This document shows, one piece after another, positions 22,003 to 32,803 of a stretch of 64,000 nt of DNA. Every line of letters starts with the position of its first letter. Position 1 is the stretch's first letter. The stretch covers positions 6,076,001-6,140,000 of the forward strand of contig CM121342.1 in the NCBI GenBank assembly GCA_051530055.1, read 5' to 3'. The notes under the pieces were generated by a model. The model was not told the origin of the DNA. It was given only the letters and a program-made list of their open reading frames with translations, and did no database searches. The DNA is from Neoechinorhynchus agilis. Taxonomy: Eukaryota; Acanthocephala. The position numbers were made by a program, and so were the translations under genes.

Positions 22003-22504
22003 ATGTCAGAGATGGAATCATTTCTTGACGACTACACTCGGAAAATCCTGGCTATATCTAATGCCAAGAAAATTCGTTCCGTTTGTCCGTTAGAAAAATC
22101 CGTTCAAGTTGATGAGCTTTCGATTCCTTTGACAAGTCCGTTCATTGAGTCTTCGAGTGTTCTTTTAGCGGATTTATGCAACAAAGTCGAGCAAAGATCA
22201 TTGGTTAGATTAACGAATGTTCAACGAATGTCGGAGCTTGAACAGTGCATACAAGATGACAAGATCTGTATTCAAAATTTGAAAATGGCACTTAACAATC
22301 AGACTGAGAATGTATTGACGGTTATTTGAACAGATTTAAATTAATTTCAAATCACCGCCTAAAAATGTGTTAACCTGTGAAAAACAAGCGTTGAACGATA
22401 AGATTGTTGAGTTGGAGAAGAAACTGTCGTCATTTGCTGACTATGAACGTCTAAAAGAGAGAATTTGTCAACTTGAACGATTTATAGCGGAAAATCTGAA
22501 ATAA
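22003..22504 (+). CDS. Small coiled-coil protein
   Basis: Exon 1 (22003-22320) encodes about 106 residues with heptad-rich segments (RLTNVQRMSELEQCIQDD). Downstream, 22403-22504 is open and strongly coiled-coil (VELEKKLSSFADYERLKER), ending in a stop at 22502-22504. Joining GTTATT at 22321 to the acceptor GATAAG at 22402 keeps the frame and removes 82 bp, giving 139 residues. This acceptor is weak but of the AAG type seen in other genes here. The open sequence just before the acceptor (TCEKQALNDK) also looks coding, so the junction may be wrong. No family recognised. Confidence 0.5.
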
Positions 22505-22938
22505 AAGATGCGTTACAATCATGGAATTTTTTGTCCTAATTATTGAGATTCCTATGGAACTGGCTAGGAGAGTAACGACGAGGGGGGTTGTATGGATTAT
22601 TGATTTCTAGTTTTCATGTTCAATTAAACAATTTGATGGATCCAAGTTGCGTCCACATCTCTGCCGCTCACCGCGTTTGCCGTTTTTTTCTCATGAGTTT
22701 TCACGTATTAATTTTACACCGTTAAAACAGAACAAATCGAGTGAAAAATATGACGACTTCGTCGCAAGCAGAGAAAAACAAAGGCCAACTCTAAAGAGAT
22801 GAAATATAGTTTAAATTTTTTTGTTCTACGTGTGCCGCAACCACGGCTGTGGATTGCGAAATGACTAGAAATCATTATTTCGTTTCATTTTTATCGTCGA
22901 GGCATTCGAGTCGTTTTGTACCGCGCCGCAGGACCTGA

Positions 22939-23295
22939 TCAAAAGAAATTCAGGTGAATCACTGACGATCCGAGGGCAGGAGCATTCGTTTCAGAAAACA
23001 TAGCCAACGGGAAAGGAAATTCTGCATCCGTCCTTTCGATCATTACAACACCAGAACGGCAGCTGAGTCGAACTTGGTGTAGGAAGTCGATGAAATCGAA
23101 ATTAATAACAGCAAAGATATGACATTTCGGAGTCTCAAAAATGGAACTTACAAGCAACCTCGTGATAGAAAGCATGTATAAGATTGATTTAACCAAAATT
23201 TCCTTCAGTTTTTCACCGGCATAAACAAACATAATTGCAATTGCCCCCAAAAACACAACACTTTCAAAATTTATCCTCTCAAACGTCTCCGACAT
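22939..23295 (-). CDS. Hypothetical small membrane protein
   Basis: A 118-residue frame with ATG at 23295. Residues 11-25 (SVVFLGAIAIMFVYA) form one hydrophobic, probably membrane-spanning segment, followed by KLKEIL and a second weaker hydrophobic stretch. The second half (INFDFIDFLHQVRLSCRSG, then VVMIERTD) is soluble-looking. A GTAAGT inside (about 23146 on the gene strand) could be a donor, in which case the C-terminal half would be intronic. No homologue is recognised. Confidence 0.4.
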   Translation of the reverse strand: MSETFERINFESVVFLGAIAIMFVYAGEKLKEILVKSILYMLSITRLLVSSIFETPKCHIFAVINFDFIDFLHQVRLSCRSGVVMIERTDAEFPFPLAMFSETNAPALGSSVIHLNFF

Positions 23296-23413
23296 TTAGG
23301 AATCCCTTCATCCGATCTCTACAAATTTTACTTCTGCTTTATTTTACGCTCCCTCATCTACGGTTAACCGTATTTTGCAACCTTTCCAAATCGATAATCC
23401 GCCGCCTTGAAAG

Positions 23414-23562
23414 GGTGAACTGAAGGAAAAAATTATGAATATATTAATCCAGTGATTGCTTGTAAGTTTTTGAATATTGGAGTTCGTGTCCCACTGAAGA
23501 AGACCAACGCATTGGTCGAAAATTCTGATTAATATATTCATAATTTTTTCCTTCAGTTCACC
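23414..23562. mobile_element. 149-bp MITE-like element with 36-bp perfect terminal inverted repeats
   Basis: The arms 23414-23449 and 23527-23562 are perfect 36-bp reverse complements (each holds TTATGAATATATTAATC). The 77-bp interior contains CTGAAGA-A-GACCAA-CGCA-TTGGTC-GAAA at 23494-23521, which has the layout of a hammerhead ribozyme core and stem II. The same layout occurs at 56633-56665 (minus) and 59459-59488. Perfect arms suggest a recent insertion. No coding capacity, so it is non-autonomous. Confidence 0.85.
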
Positions 23563-23598
23563 ATCATAATTAATTCCTAAATGAATATCTTCACAACT

Positions 23599-23976
23599 TC
23601 ACAAAAGAGCATCTAAAATTGGCACGATTGACTTTCCTTCTCTCATCGAATGCCTTGATGCTATTTTCTTAAAACAATCAAAACGTCTCTCAACCCAACC
23701 ACCACAATTTCTACAAAATATCGCTCCCTTTTCACACGAGCACATCCTTCGACCTCGCACCTCCCTAAATCTACGCTCCTTTTTCCATGCTGCCAAATCT
23801 TCTCTCGAATACCAGAACTTGAAATGATTCTGAGGAAAGACCAACCTTACAAACGCTCCCGGAAGCAATAGACACCAATTCGCCCACCAGGCCCATCCGG
23901 ATATTCTCAATCGAAAGGACACATCCTCACCCGAACGAACCGTCTCCGACTGGATAGTTCCGACCCGAATAGACAT
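23599..23976 (-). CDS. Doubtful ORF with a short Cys cluster
   Basis: A 125-residue frame, more GC-rich than its surroundings, with CSCEKGAIFCRNCGGW near residue 80 that could bind a metal. No family is recognised and there is no signal or domain context. It lies next to the 149-bp MITE and may be mobile-element debris. I list it because the length and composition stand out. Confidence 0.25.
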   Translation of the reverse strand: MSIRVGTIQSETVRSGEDVSFRLRISGWAWWANWCLLLPGAFVRLVFPQNHFKFWYSREDLAAWKKERRFREVRGRRMCSCEKGAIFCRNCGGWVERRFDCFKKIASRHSMREGKSIVPILDALL

Positions 23977-24650
23977 CCCTCCGACCAGATATTACCTCCC
24001 GGCATTCCTCGACTGCATTTTCCCACATTAACGGATACGCTTTTCTTTTTTTGAACAATTATGAACTATAAAGCTTATGAGGACTCAAAAACACACGAGT
24101 TCTCCTATTCTTTTTCTATATTTTGAACAATAAACGTGTTAGTATAAATCGCAGGTTGACTTCATTTGCGACTTGTTTAAATGTCATCTGTAACCATGAG
24201 ACGTTCGCCACATCGCAGTCCTCAAGATAATTCCGTCTAAAAACACTACGAGCCTAATAATCGCTGATTTTTTTAAATCAAAGAAAAAATGATTTTTCAT
24301 GTTTGGTCTCTCGTTATATTCATTAACGACAAACATAGATCCCAAAACATTCAAAATCGATGGCAAAAGTCTACTTCAGCCTCCCCCTTCAAATACAAAT
24401 TCATACGTCAAGGTTATTTTCGGTTCATTTCCGATTGCTTGTTATTAAACTTGAAGAGATTTTTCGATCAAACTAAAATCAATTTCCACACAGTGAAAAT
24501 AAGACGATTTATTTAACATTGATAATATTTTTGTTCGAAATGTTAGCAAGTAATTTCAAAAGAGTTTTCGTCAAGTGAAGTAAGTCCAAGAAAGTGTAAA
24601 ATCCAAAGAATATAAGGCGTTTAGCCAAAGATACCCACGAACCATTTAAT
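23977..24650. other. Intergenic, with a diverged founder-like copy of the next array
   Basis: No gene. At 24285-24365 the sequence TGATTTTTCATGTTTGGTCT followed by CATTCAAAATCGATGGCAAAAG resembles a loosened copy of the 105-bp unit that is amplified from about 24655. Confidence 0.5.
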
Positions 24651-24654
24651 GGCC

Positions 24655-26600
24655 TTTGATCACCTCAAAATCCGATAAACAAAAATCATTTTTCATGTTT
24701 ATTTCCTCGTGAACGTTCAAAATCGATGGCAAAACTATTTAAAAGAATTGTTCTTTAATTTGGTATTTCTTTAAATCAGATAAATAAAAATCATTTTTCA
24801 TGTTTAGTTCCTCGTAAACGTTCAAAAACGATGGCAAAACTATTTAAAAGAATTGTTCCTTAATTTGGTATTTCTTTAAATCAGATAAATAAAAATCATT
24901 TTTCATGTTTATTTCCTCGTGAACGTTCAAAATCGATGGCAAAACTATTTAAAAGAATTGTTCTTTAATTTGGTATTTCTTTAAATCAGATAAATAAAAA
25001 TCATTTTTCATGTTTATTTCCTCGTGAACATTCAAAATCGATGGCAAAACTATTTAAAAGAATTGTTCTTTAATTTGGTATTTTTTAAATCAGATAAATA
25101 AAAATCATTTTTCATGTTTATTTCCTCGTGAACGTTCAAAATCGATGGCAAAACTATTTAAAAGAATTGTTCTTTAATTTGGTATTTTTTAAATCAGATA
25201 AATAAAAATCATTTTTCATGTTTATTTCCTCGTGAACATTCAAAATCGATGGCAAAACTATTTAAAAGAATTGTTCTTTAATTTGGTATTTTTTAAATCA
25301 GATAAATAAAAATCATTTTTCATGTTTATTTCCTCGTGAACATTCAAAATCGATGGCAAAACTATTTAAAAGAATTGTTCTTTAATTTGGTATTTTTTAA
25401 ATCAGATAAATAAAAATCATTTTTCATGTTTATTTCCTCGTGAACATTCAAAATCGATGGCAAAACTATTTAAAAGAATTGTTCTTTAATTTGGTATTTC
25501 TTTAAATCAGATAAATAAAAATCATTTTTCATGTTTATTTCCTCGTGAACGTTCAAAAACGATGGCAAAACTATTTAAAAGAATTGTTCTTTAATTTGGT
25601 ATTTCTTTAAATCAGATAAATAAAAATCATTTTTCATGTTTATTTCCTCGTGAACGTTCAAAATCGATGGCAAAACTATTTAAAAGAATTGTTCTTTAAT
25701 TTGGTATTTCTTTAAATCAGATAAATAAAAATCATTTTTCATGTTTATTTCCTCGTGAACATTCAAAATCGATGGCAAAACTATTTAAAAGAATTGTTCT
25801 TTAATTTGGTATTTCTTTAAATCAGATAAATAAAAATCATTTTTCATGTTTATTTCCTCGTGAACATTCAAAATCGATGGCAAAACTATTTAAAAGAATT
25901 GTTCTTTAATTTGGTATTTCTTTAAATCAGATAAATAAAAATCATTTTTCATGTTTATTTCCTCGTGAACATTCAAAATCGATGGCAAAACTATTTAAAA
26001 GAATTGTTCTTTAATTTGGTATTTTTTAAATCAGATAAATAAAAATCATTTTTCATGTTTATTTCCTCGTGAACATTCAAAATCGATGGCAAAACTATTT
26101 AAAAGAATTGTTCTTTAATTTGGTATTTTTTAAACCAGATAAATAAAAATCATTTTTCATGTTTATTTCCTCGTGAACATTCAAAATCGATGGCAAAACT
26201 ATTTAAAAGAATTGTTCTTTATTTGGTATTTTTTTAAACAGATAAATAAAAATCATTTTTCATGTTTATTCCGTGAACTTCAAAACGATGGCAAAACTAT
26301 TTAAAAGAATTGTTTTAATTTGGTATTTTTTAAATCAGATAAATAAAAATCATTTTTCATGTTTATTTCCTCGTGAACATTCAAAATCGATGGCAAAACT
26401 ATTTAAAAGAATTGTTCTTTAATTTGGTATTTTTTAAATCAGATAAATAAAAATCATTTTTCATGTTTATTTCCTCGTGAACATTCAAAAACGATGGCAA
26501 AACTATTTAAAAGAATTGTTCTTTAATTTGGTATTTTTTAAATCAGATAAATAAAAATCATTTTTCTTTTTGTTTTTTCTGTTCTTTAATTTGGTATTTC
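24655..26600. repeat. 105-bp tandem array, about 18 units
   Basis: AAATCATTTTTCATGTTTAT, CCTCGTGAACGTTCAAAATC and GATGGCAAAACTATTTAAAA recur every 103-105 bp. Units differ at a G/A site (GAACGTT or GAACATT) and in one T-run. One stretch (about 26215-26315) has a cluster of single-base losses confined to one to two units. No coding frame survives. Confidence 0.97.
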
Positions 26601-27922
26601 TTTAAATCAGAGAAGATCGATTTTCATTTTCCTTAAGGGCAAACGCGATGCACTTGACTGTTCAAATGCATCCGAGCGCACGGCGTCTAGTTATTCGATC
26701 TCTTTTTTCTCCTGATTGTCGCATTATACCATTTCGGAGACATCTCGAGGATCTCTCGTGCACATCAACCGAGTATTCAACCCCCAGATGTGCTCAATAT
26801 CTAAGAGCATAACAGTTTTGACAGTTGATGGCAAATGCTAGTATTATTCGCAACGCCTTCTTATCTTTTGTGCTCAATGATTGCGAGAAAAAACAACAAC
26901 AAGTGGAACCGTCTTTGGTTTTCATCTCTTAAGTTCTAATACTTTTGTGGTCCTTCTTCGCTTAGGTGATCGGAGCTCATGGAAGTTCATTTGAATTCTA
27001 TCGATTTCAGCGTGTGCCAGAATCCCCAATCAAAAATGATCCACGCGGCAAAAGCTATTTTAATACCTTGATCCAATGGACCCGATCGGTAAAATAAGAA
27101 TAAAAATTGCTTCCTTAAAGGTTATTCTGTTTAAAATCTTTCATAAAAACGAAGCACTCAAAAGAGGTTTCTAAACCTTAATTTTTTATCGCAATTCGGT
27201 AAGACTGTTTCCTTAAAAAATTTTAAAAATAATAAATCAAAAATCTTTCAAAAAAGGTTTCTAAACCTCGTTGAGCTGATCTTTAAAATAGGACTAAAGA
27301 TTACTTCCAAAATCTGTTTATAGAAAGGTGCATCGAATCCAAGAACGAAATCCTGGCTTAATATCTGGATTCGTTTTCAAAGGAGACAATCGATGGTAGT
27401 GAAGATAGTTTGGCGAATGCTGTCTGACACAATCAGTAACCTCATGTGTCCAGACAGCAGTAGACATTCCTTAACTGACCATTGTCCATCTTGATGCTTC
27501 TCAGGTCACGAACTCCCAACCAATTGGTTTTCTATTGATATTGCAGCTTATCAAAGAGCTCGCACTTTATCAACCGTCCTTCACACAGTGAAGTTATCAT
27601 CGTGGCCATAAAATAATTAAATTGAAGAAGAAGCACTTGGTTGCTTCGAATAAAGGAGCAGTTCGCTTGCATTGCGCCGGCGCATAACTGGCATTTCTTC
27701 GTGATTGCTTTCAGAACGAGCTGCGGGGAAGTGATGGTATGTGGCACAGATGATTAGGAGCGAATATCGGTACGAGTTTTCTTTTTTATGTTCTCACAAC
27801 ACGAGCGATATAATCTTCTACACTGCTTCGTTGACTCATTTTGGTCTCGTCGCTCTTTCGAAATCTTTCTCTATTTTAGATTCCACTCGTAATTACTCTG
27901 TGAGCTTACACTAATCTTTAAA
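26601..27922. other. Intergenic region upstream of the filament gene
   Basis: About 1.3 kb without a supported gene. The words CCTTAAAGG and TTTCTAAACCTTAAT recur loosely around 27100-27260. The minus-strand frame at 27532-27747 has no recognisable features. The region near 27780-27920 presumably holds the promoter of the intermediate filament gene. Confidence 0.4.
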
Positions 27923-29519
27923 ATGTCTGCTAGGAGACAGAACTTTATAGACTTTAGGCAAGAGCCTAACGACTCTTCCATGAAACATGAAGAACCTCTT
28001 ATTGAGAACATCTCAATGTCTTTGGGGAAATTAAAGGTGCTCCAGGCCGAAAATGAAACCGGAGAAAAGAAATTATACGACGAAAAAAATAAATGGGACG
28101 AACAAGTCAGTGCATTAATAGTTAAAAGAGAGCGAGAACTTTTTGCGGCTAATCGAAATGTCCGAGAAATCAAGAGCGAAACAGCGGAGATTCTGGCTAG
28201 GAGTCTTTGGTCGAAACAAGAAGCTCAAAGAATTCAACAGGATATTCATTTCGTCGAAGAAGGAATACAAGTTAAAGAGAGAACACTTGAGAATCTTAAA
28301 GAGAAAATTAAAGAATTAGAAGAACATTTGAGACCTATTTCACAAATGTACGAAGAAAGGAGAGATGAGCTCGAGCTTGTGAAGAATCACCTCCGTGATC
28401 ATGTGAATTGAACTTTCTCATTAGGTTCTCTCGAAAAAACGAGAAGAGTTCAAATAGATGTGTTAAAAGCACGACAGGACGAACTTCGGGAACATCAGGA
28501 ATGTCGATTTAAAACGGAAGCGGAAGTTCAGAGTCTTTATGATTCCCTTTTGTTTCTAAGGAATAAGACAGATTGTGTAACGGGTGCCAGTGTGGCCATT
28601 TCAAGGCAATTGATCGATTTGAACCAGTTTTACCGTTCAGAGCTCACCAAAGCGATAAACGACGTCCGATATGATTTTAAAGGATTAGAGCGAATTCAGA
28701 CGACTGAGATGGAGTTGGATTATCAATTAAGAAATAAGGAATTGAACGAACAAGCGCAATATAGTAACCGAGAAGAGTACCATGAATTTGCTATGAACGA
28801 TTTGCTTTCATTGATCGAAGAAGTGAAGATGAACTGTGTGACAAAAAATGATTTGGAGCGAAGTTTTGAGAGATTGAGGATTGATGAATTACATTTGGAG
28901 CGTGAGATTGATGAGTTGGCTTCTATGAGACTGACTATCGAAAATGAGAGAGATGAGGAATGTGTAAGGTTGATGCAGGATATCCAAAGTGTAGACTAGG
29001 ATTTTTTTCTTGCTCCTTTAAGAGAATGAAAAAACTTCTAAAATAAGATCGTCACTTGAACAAACGAGAGAAGATGTGGCGCATTTAAGGTATGAGAAAA
29101 ATATGTATGAAGCATTAGTAAGAGCTGACGGAATTCAGAAGGAACGATTTACGCAGCCAATAGAAAATGGCCTCCTTAGTGATGAAAATAAGTATTTAAT
29201 TGGAGACAAAGTAATCGAACTTAGTAGCGAAAAGGATTGCTGCTTCCATTTAAGGAATATTTCAGGTGAAGAGCAAAATATTCGTAATTGGGAAATCGTA
29301 GTTGCAACTGATGATAATACAGTAGCGATTTGTAAGTTCAGTGATCAAATCCTTAAAGTAGATGAAGATTTACATATTAATTTAATGGATAGAAAAGAAA
29401 AATCAATGAATCCTGAATATGTAGACTCGTGTCTGAAGCTTCAAAATGCGTCCGTTCTTGTTTTGAACGGTGCTGGAATGATCGTATCGAACGCGATCTC
29501 CTCAAAATCAACTAAGTAA
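27923..29519 (+). CDS. Intermediate filament protein with lamin tail domain
   Basis: Three exons, 27923-28394, 28425-28988 and 29023-29519, join in phase and give 510 residues. Introns are only 30 and 34 bp (GTGATC...CATTAG and GTGTAG...CTTTAAG). A short head leads into a long coiled-coil rod (about residues 30-385), with the coil-1 start SLGKLKVLQAENE and the coil-2 end LRYEKNMYEALVRADG standing where the family has its YRKLLEGEE motif. Residues about 408-505 fit an Ig-like lamin tail domain (FHLRNISGEEQNIRNWEIVV, then DDNTVAICKFSDQIL). There is no CaaX box and no clear nuclear signal, so it is a cytoplasmic-type filament protein of the protostome kind, not a lamin. The rod is strongly diverged. 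Confidence 0.85.
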
Positions 29520-29689
29520 TTGATTAATATTTGGCGAATTTTGTAAATCGCTCTTAGATTAAATCACTCAAATTGGTTGTGAAAACTCCAAGCTGGCCAA
29601 AAATGTGAAAAATTACATACGCTTTTCATCTCGGCGATGCTAAAATTTGACCCACTGCGAATAAAACACCTTAACAATCAATGAGAATG

Positions 29690-31370
29690 TGAGGCTTCCA
29701 CCATCGCTCAATTCTCAACCTATTTTACCATTTAGTTTCAATCCTTTTAGCCTATAATCGTCTCTTGCACCAAAACAAAGTTGGTTTTTGAAGATCTGAG
29801 CCCGAATCGCTCCATTTGCAGTGATTAACCTCCTTTTAGAGACTCGAAAGGGTCATCGCTCAATTCTCAACCTATTTTACCATTTAATTTCAATCCTTTT
29901 AGCCTATAATCGTCTCTTGCATAGAAACAAAGTTGGTTTTTGAAGATCTGAGCCCGAATCGCTCCATTTGCAGTGATTAACCTCCTTTTAGAGACTCGAA
30001 AGGGTCATCGCTCAATTCTCAACCTATTTTACCATTTAGTTTCAATCCTTTTAGCCTATAATCGTCTCTTGCATAGAAACAAAGTTGGTTTTTGAAGATC
30101 TGAGCCCGAATCGCTCCATTTGCAGTGATTAACCTCCTTTTAGAGACTCGAAAGGGTCATCGCTCAATTCTCAACCTATTTTACCATTTAATTTCAATCC
30201 TTTTAGCCTATAATCGTCTCTTGCATAGAAACAAAGTTGGTTTTTGAAGATCTGAGCCCGAAACGCTCCATTTGCAGTGATTAACCTCTTTTAGAGACTC
30301 GAAAGGGTCACGCTCAATTCTCAACCTATTTTACCATTTAGTTTCAATCCTTTTAGCCTATAATCGTCTCTTGCACCAAAACAAAGTTGGTTTTTGAAGA
30401 TCTGAGCCCGAAACGCTCCATTTGCAGTGATTAACCTCCTTTTAGAGACTCGAAAGGGTCATCGCTCAATTCTCAACCTATTTTACCATTTAGTTTCAAT
30501 CCTTTTAGCCTATAATCGTCTCTTGCATAGAAACAAAGTTGGTTTTTGAAGATCTGAGCCCGAATCGCTCCATTTGCAGTGATTAACCTCCTTTTAGAGA
30601 CTCGAAAGGGTCACCGCTCAATTCTCAACCTATTTTACCATTTAGTTTCAATCCTTTTAGCCTATAATCGTCTCTTGCATCAAAACAAAGTTGGTTTTTG
30701 AAGATCTGAGCCCGAATCGCTCCATTTGCAGTGATTAACCTCCTTTTAGACACTCGAAAGGGTCACCGCTCAATTCTCAACCTATTTTACCATTTAATTT
30801 CAATCCTTTTAGCCTATAATCGTCTCTTGCATAGAAACAAAGTTGGTTTTTGAAGATCTGAGCCCGAATCGCTCCATTTGCAGTGATTAACCTCCTTTTA
30901 GAGACTCGAAAGGGTCACCGCTCAATTCTCAACCTATTTTACCATTTAGTTTCAATCCTTTTAGCCTATAATCGTCTCTTGCATAGAAACAAAGTTGGTT
31001 TTTGAAGATCTGAGCCCGAATCGCTCCATTTGCAGTGATTAACCTCCTTTTAGACACTCGAAAGGGTCACCGCTCAATTCTCAACCTATTTTACCATTTA
31101 ATTTCAATCCTTTTAGCCTATAATCGTCTCTTGCACCAAAACAAAGTTGGTTTTTGAAGATCTGAGCCCGAAACGCTCCATTTGCAGTGATTAACCTTTA
31201 GAGACTCGAAAGGGTCACCGCTCAATTCTCAACCTATTTTACCATTTAATTTCAATCCTTTTAGCCTATAATCGTCTCTTGCACCAAAACAAAGTTGGTT
31301 TTTGAAGATCTGAGCCAGAAACGCTCCATTTGCAGCGATTAACCTTTTTTTAGAGACTCGAAAGGGTTCA
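29690..31370. repeat. 151-bp tandem array, 11 units
   Basis: GCTCAATTCTCAACCTATTT, TTAGCCTATAATCGTCTCTT and GCTCCATTTGCAGTGATTAA recur every 149-152 bp from 29703 to 31340. Two unit variants (GCACCAAAACAAAG and GCATAGAAACAAAG) are interspersed, showing conversion or unequal exchange between units. It sits between the filament gene and the short secreted peptide. Confidence 0.97.
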
Positions 31371-31454
31371 TTTCCTCGACGTTAGACACCTAAAAAGCAC
31401 TTGTTAAACACACATTCAGTAGACCTTAACCGACCGTATCGATGACAACCAATG

Positions 31455-31481
31455 GATATATATAATGTGGAACTATAAAAA
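31455..31481 (+). promoter_or_regulatory. TATA-like boxes upstream of the 31504 peptide
   Basis: GGATATATATAATG at 31454-31467 and CTATAAAAA at 31473-31481 lie 20-50 bp upstream of the ATG at 31504. Either could be a TATA box; the first gives the more usual spacing. Confidence 0.4.
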
Positions 31482-31503
31482 ACTATTATAGTTTCACATA
31501 AAG

Positions 31504-31759
31504 ATGCGTTCGTTTATTTTGATCTGTTTGACTCTATTGGTTGTCGCTGAAACCTATACTCAGAGGACAATTATCGGTGAAGGTATCACTCCTGTATGAG
31601 TGGACGCCATTTGAAATGGGAAGCTCGTTGTAATGGCGTTCATCAATAGAGAAACCAACACTCAAGGGTAGTTTTAAGAAGTTCGCTAAACCTCTGAAGA
31701 TCCCATTCAGAGCAGTTTTTGAAACTTTAACGAATTTCTTTAAAGGACTGGCACCCTGA
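31504..31759 (+). CDS. Candidate short secreted cationic amphipathic peptide (two exons)
   Basis: Exon 1 starts at ATG 31504 with a clear signal peptide (MRSFILICLTLLVVAETYTQ). A second open stretch, ending with a stop at 31757-31759, reads GSFKKFAKPLKIPFRAV and then FETLTNFFKGLAP: Lys-rich, with hydrophobic residues spaced for an amphipathic helix. Two joins keep the frame: donor GGTATC at about 31583 to acceptor CAATAG at about 31650, or donor GTATGA at about 31594 to acceptor CTCAAG at about 31669. Both give about 60 residues. Size, secretion signal and charge pattern resemble host-defence or membrane-active peptides, but that role is inference. A secreted-protein gene lies just downstream in the same direction. 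Confidence 0.5.
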
Positions 31760-31967
31760 TTATGATCGAGTGAGTGAGAATATACCATAAATAAGCGTAG
31801 AGATTTGCGATTTTCTCAAGGAGAAATCACATCGTATGAGAGGGAACTTTTTTCGAAAAAATTCCCTCCGATTCACTAATCAATTCACACATTACAATTA
31901 GACGATCTTAGCCACCTTGAAGCAACCGGACAGTTTTTAAACGAAGACAATGTGTCACTTTTTGACC

Positions 31968-32252
31968 TAAAGCCTCTAGTTTTTTAATGTAATTTCGTCG
32001 CTTTAGTCTAAGTGTATAAAAATGCGCTAGTAAAATAGATTTGACAGTTCTTTAAGGTTAAACAAATAGAGTTTTTCTTAGTAACGAAACAAACCTAAAA
32101 CCACAAGTAATTTCATTGGTTTAGACTCAAAGCCTCTATTTTTTTAATGTAATTTCGTCGCTTTAGTCTAAGTGTTGCCCTAGTAAAATAGATTTGACAG
32201 TTCTTTAAGCTTCAACAAACATATTTTTGCTATATAACGGCGAGACAAACAA
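31968..32252. repeat. Promoter-proximal tandem duplication, two 160-bp copies
   Basis: AAAGCCTCTAGTTTTTTAAT through TTTGACAGTTCTTTAAG occurs at 31968-32060 and again at 32130-32212. The second copy ends about 60 bp before the ATG of the secreted protein at 32273. Both copies have the same order of blocks (GTAATTTCGTCGCTTTAGTC, then TAGTAAAATAGATTTGACAG), so upstream control elements have been doubled. Confidence 0.8.
32231..32237 (+). promoter_or_regulatory. TATA box of the 32273 gene
   Basis: TATATAA at 32231-32237 stands 36 bp before the ATG, which would imply a very short 5' untranslated region if transcription starts about 30 bp downstream. Confidence 0.5.
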
Positions 32253-32272
32253 AAAAAACGTACCAAAGAACA

Positions 32273-32752
32273 ATGATCCTCGTCCTTCTTCTTCTAACTA
32301 TATCGTTCGTCGATTCAGCCTTTCTGAATACACAGCCAAGACCTCAGTCTGATACAACGACGGACAATGATTGTTTCGACTACGACGTCCTCGTGGAAAA
32401 CTTAAACGATCCATCCAGCAATGTGGATCAATGTGGTGATCCACTGAGGATTAATCGTAGGTCGTGTGCTTCCATGAAGATTGGACAAGATCTTAAACCG
32501 AAGATGTACTGCTTTTTGGTGGATTACATAATTTCAACTGGATGTAGCGACCACATTGTTTATTCAGTCGATCCGAATCAAAAGCCTAATTCTAAACTGT
32601 TCAATGTAGTTCGTTCTAACGCCCCCGTTTTTTGGGAGATGGGCAATAATGAACTGGAGCAGAAACTAGAACTTTGTTGGAAATACTTCTTAGAACATAA
32701 AGTAAGACAATCGATTGTAGTCACAAGGAGACAAGTGTGCCGAATTTCGTGA
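32273..32752 (+). CDS. Secreted Cys-rich protein, family member A
   Basis: A single-exon 159-residue protein with a strong signal peptide (MILVLLLLTISFVDS). It is a clear paralogue of the protein at 57865-58335. Shared blocks in order are VENLNDPSSN versus VESVTDKSKN; a cysteine followed by G..LR; CFLVDYIISTGC.DHIVYSVD.NQKP versus CFSVDYIVSREC.NHTVYSID.NQRP; and a C-terminal IVV-R--C. The cysteines line up across both proteins. No known domain is recognised. I infer a secreted, disulfide-stabilised protein family specific to this lineage. A TATA box lies 36 bp upstream and the promoter region is tandemly duplicated. Confidence 0.75.
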   Translation: MILVLLLLTISFVDSAFLNTQPRPQSDTTTDNDCFDYDVLVENLNDPSSNVDQCGDPLRINRRSCASMKIGQDLKPKMYCFLVDYIISTGCSDHIVYSVDPNQKPNSKLFNVVRSNAPVFWEMGNNELEQKLELCWKYFLEHKVRQSIVVTRRQVCRIS

Positions 32753-32803
32753 AATATTTGCCACAAAAATAAATAGCCTCGTTTTCAGCTTCCAGCCATC
32801 GTA

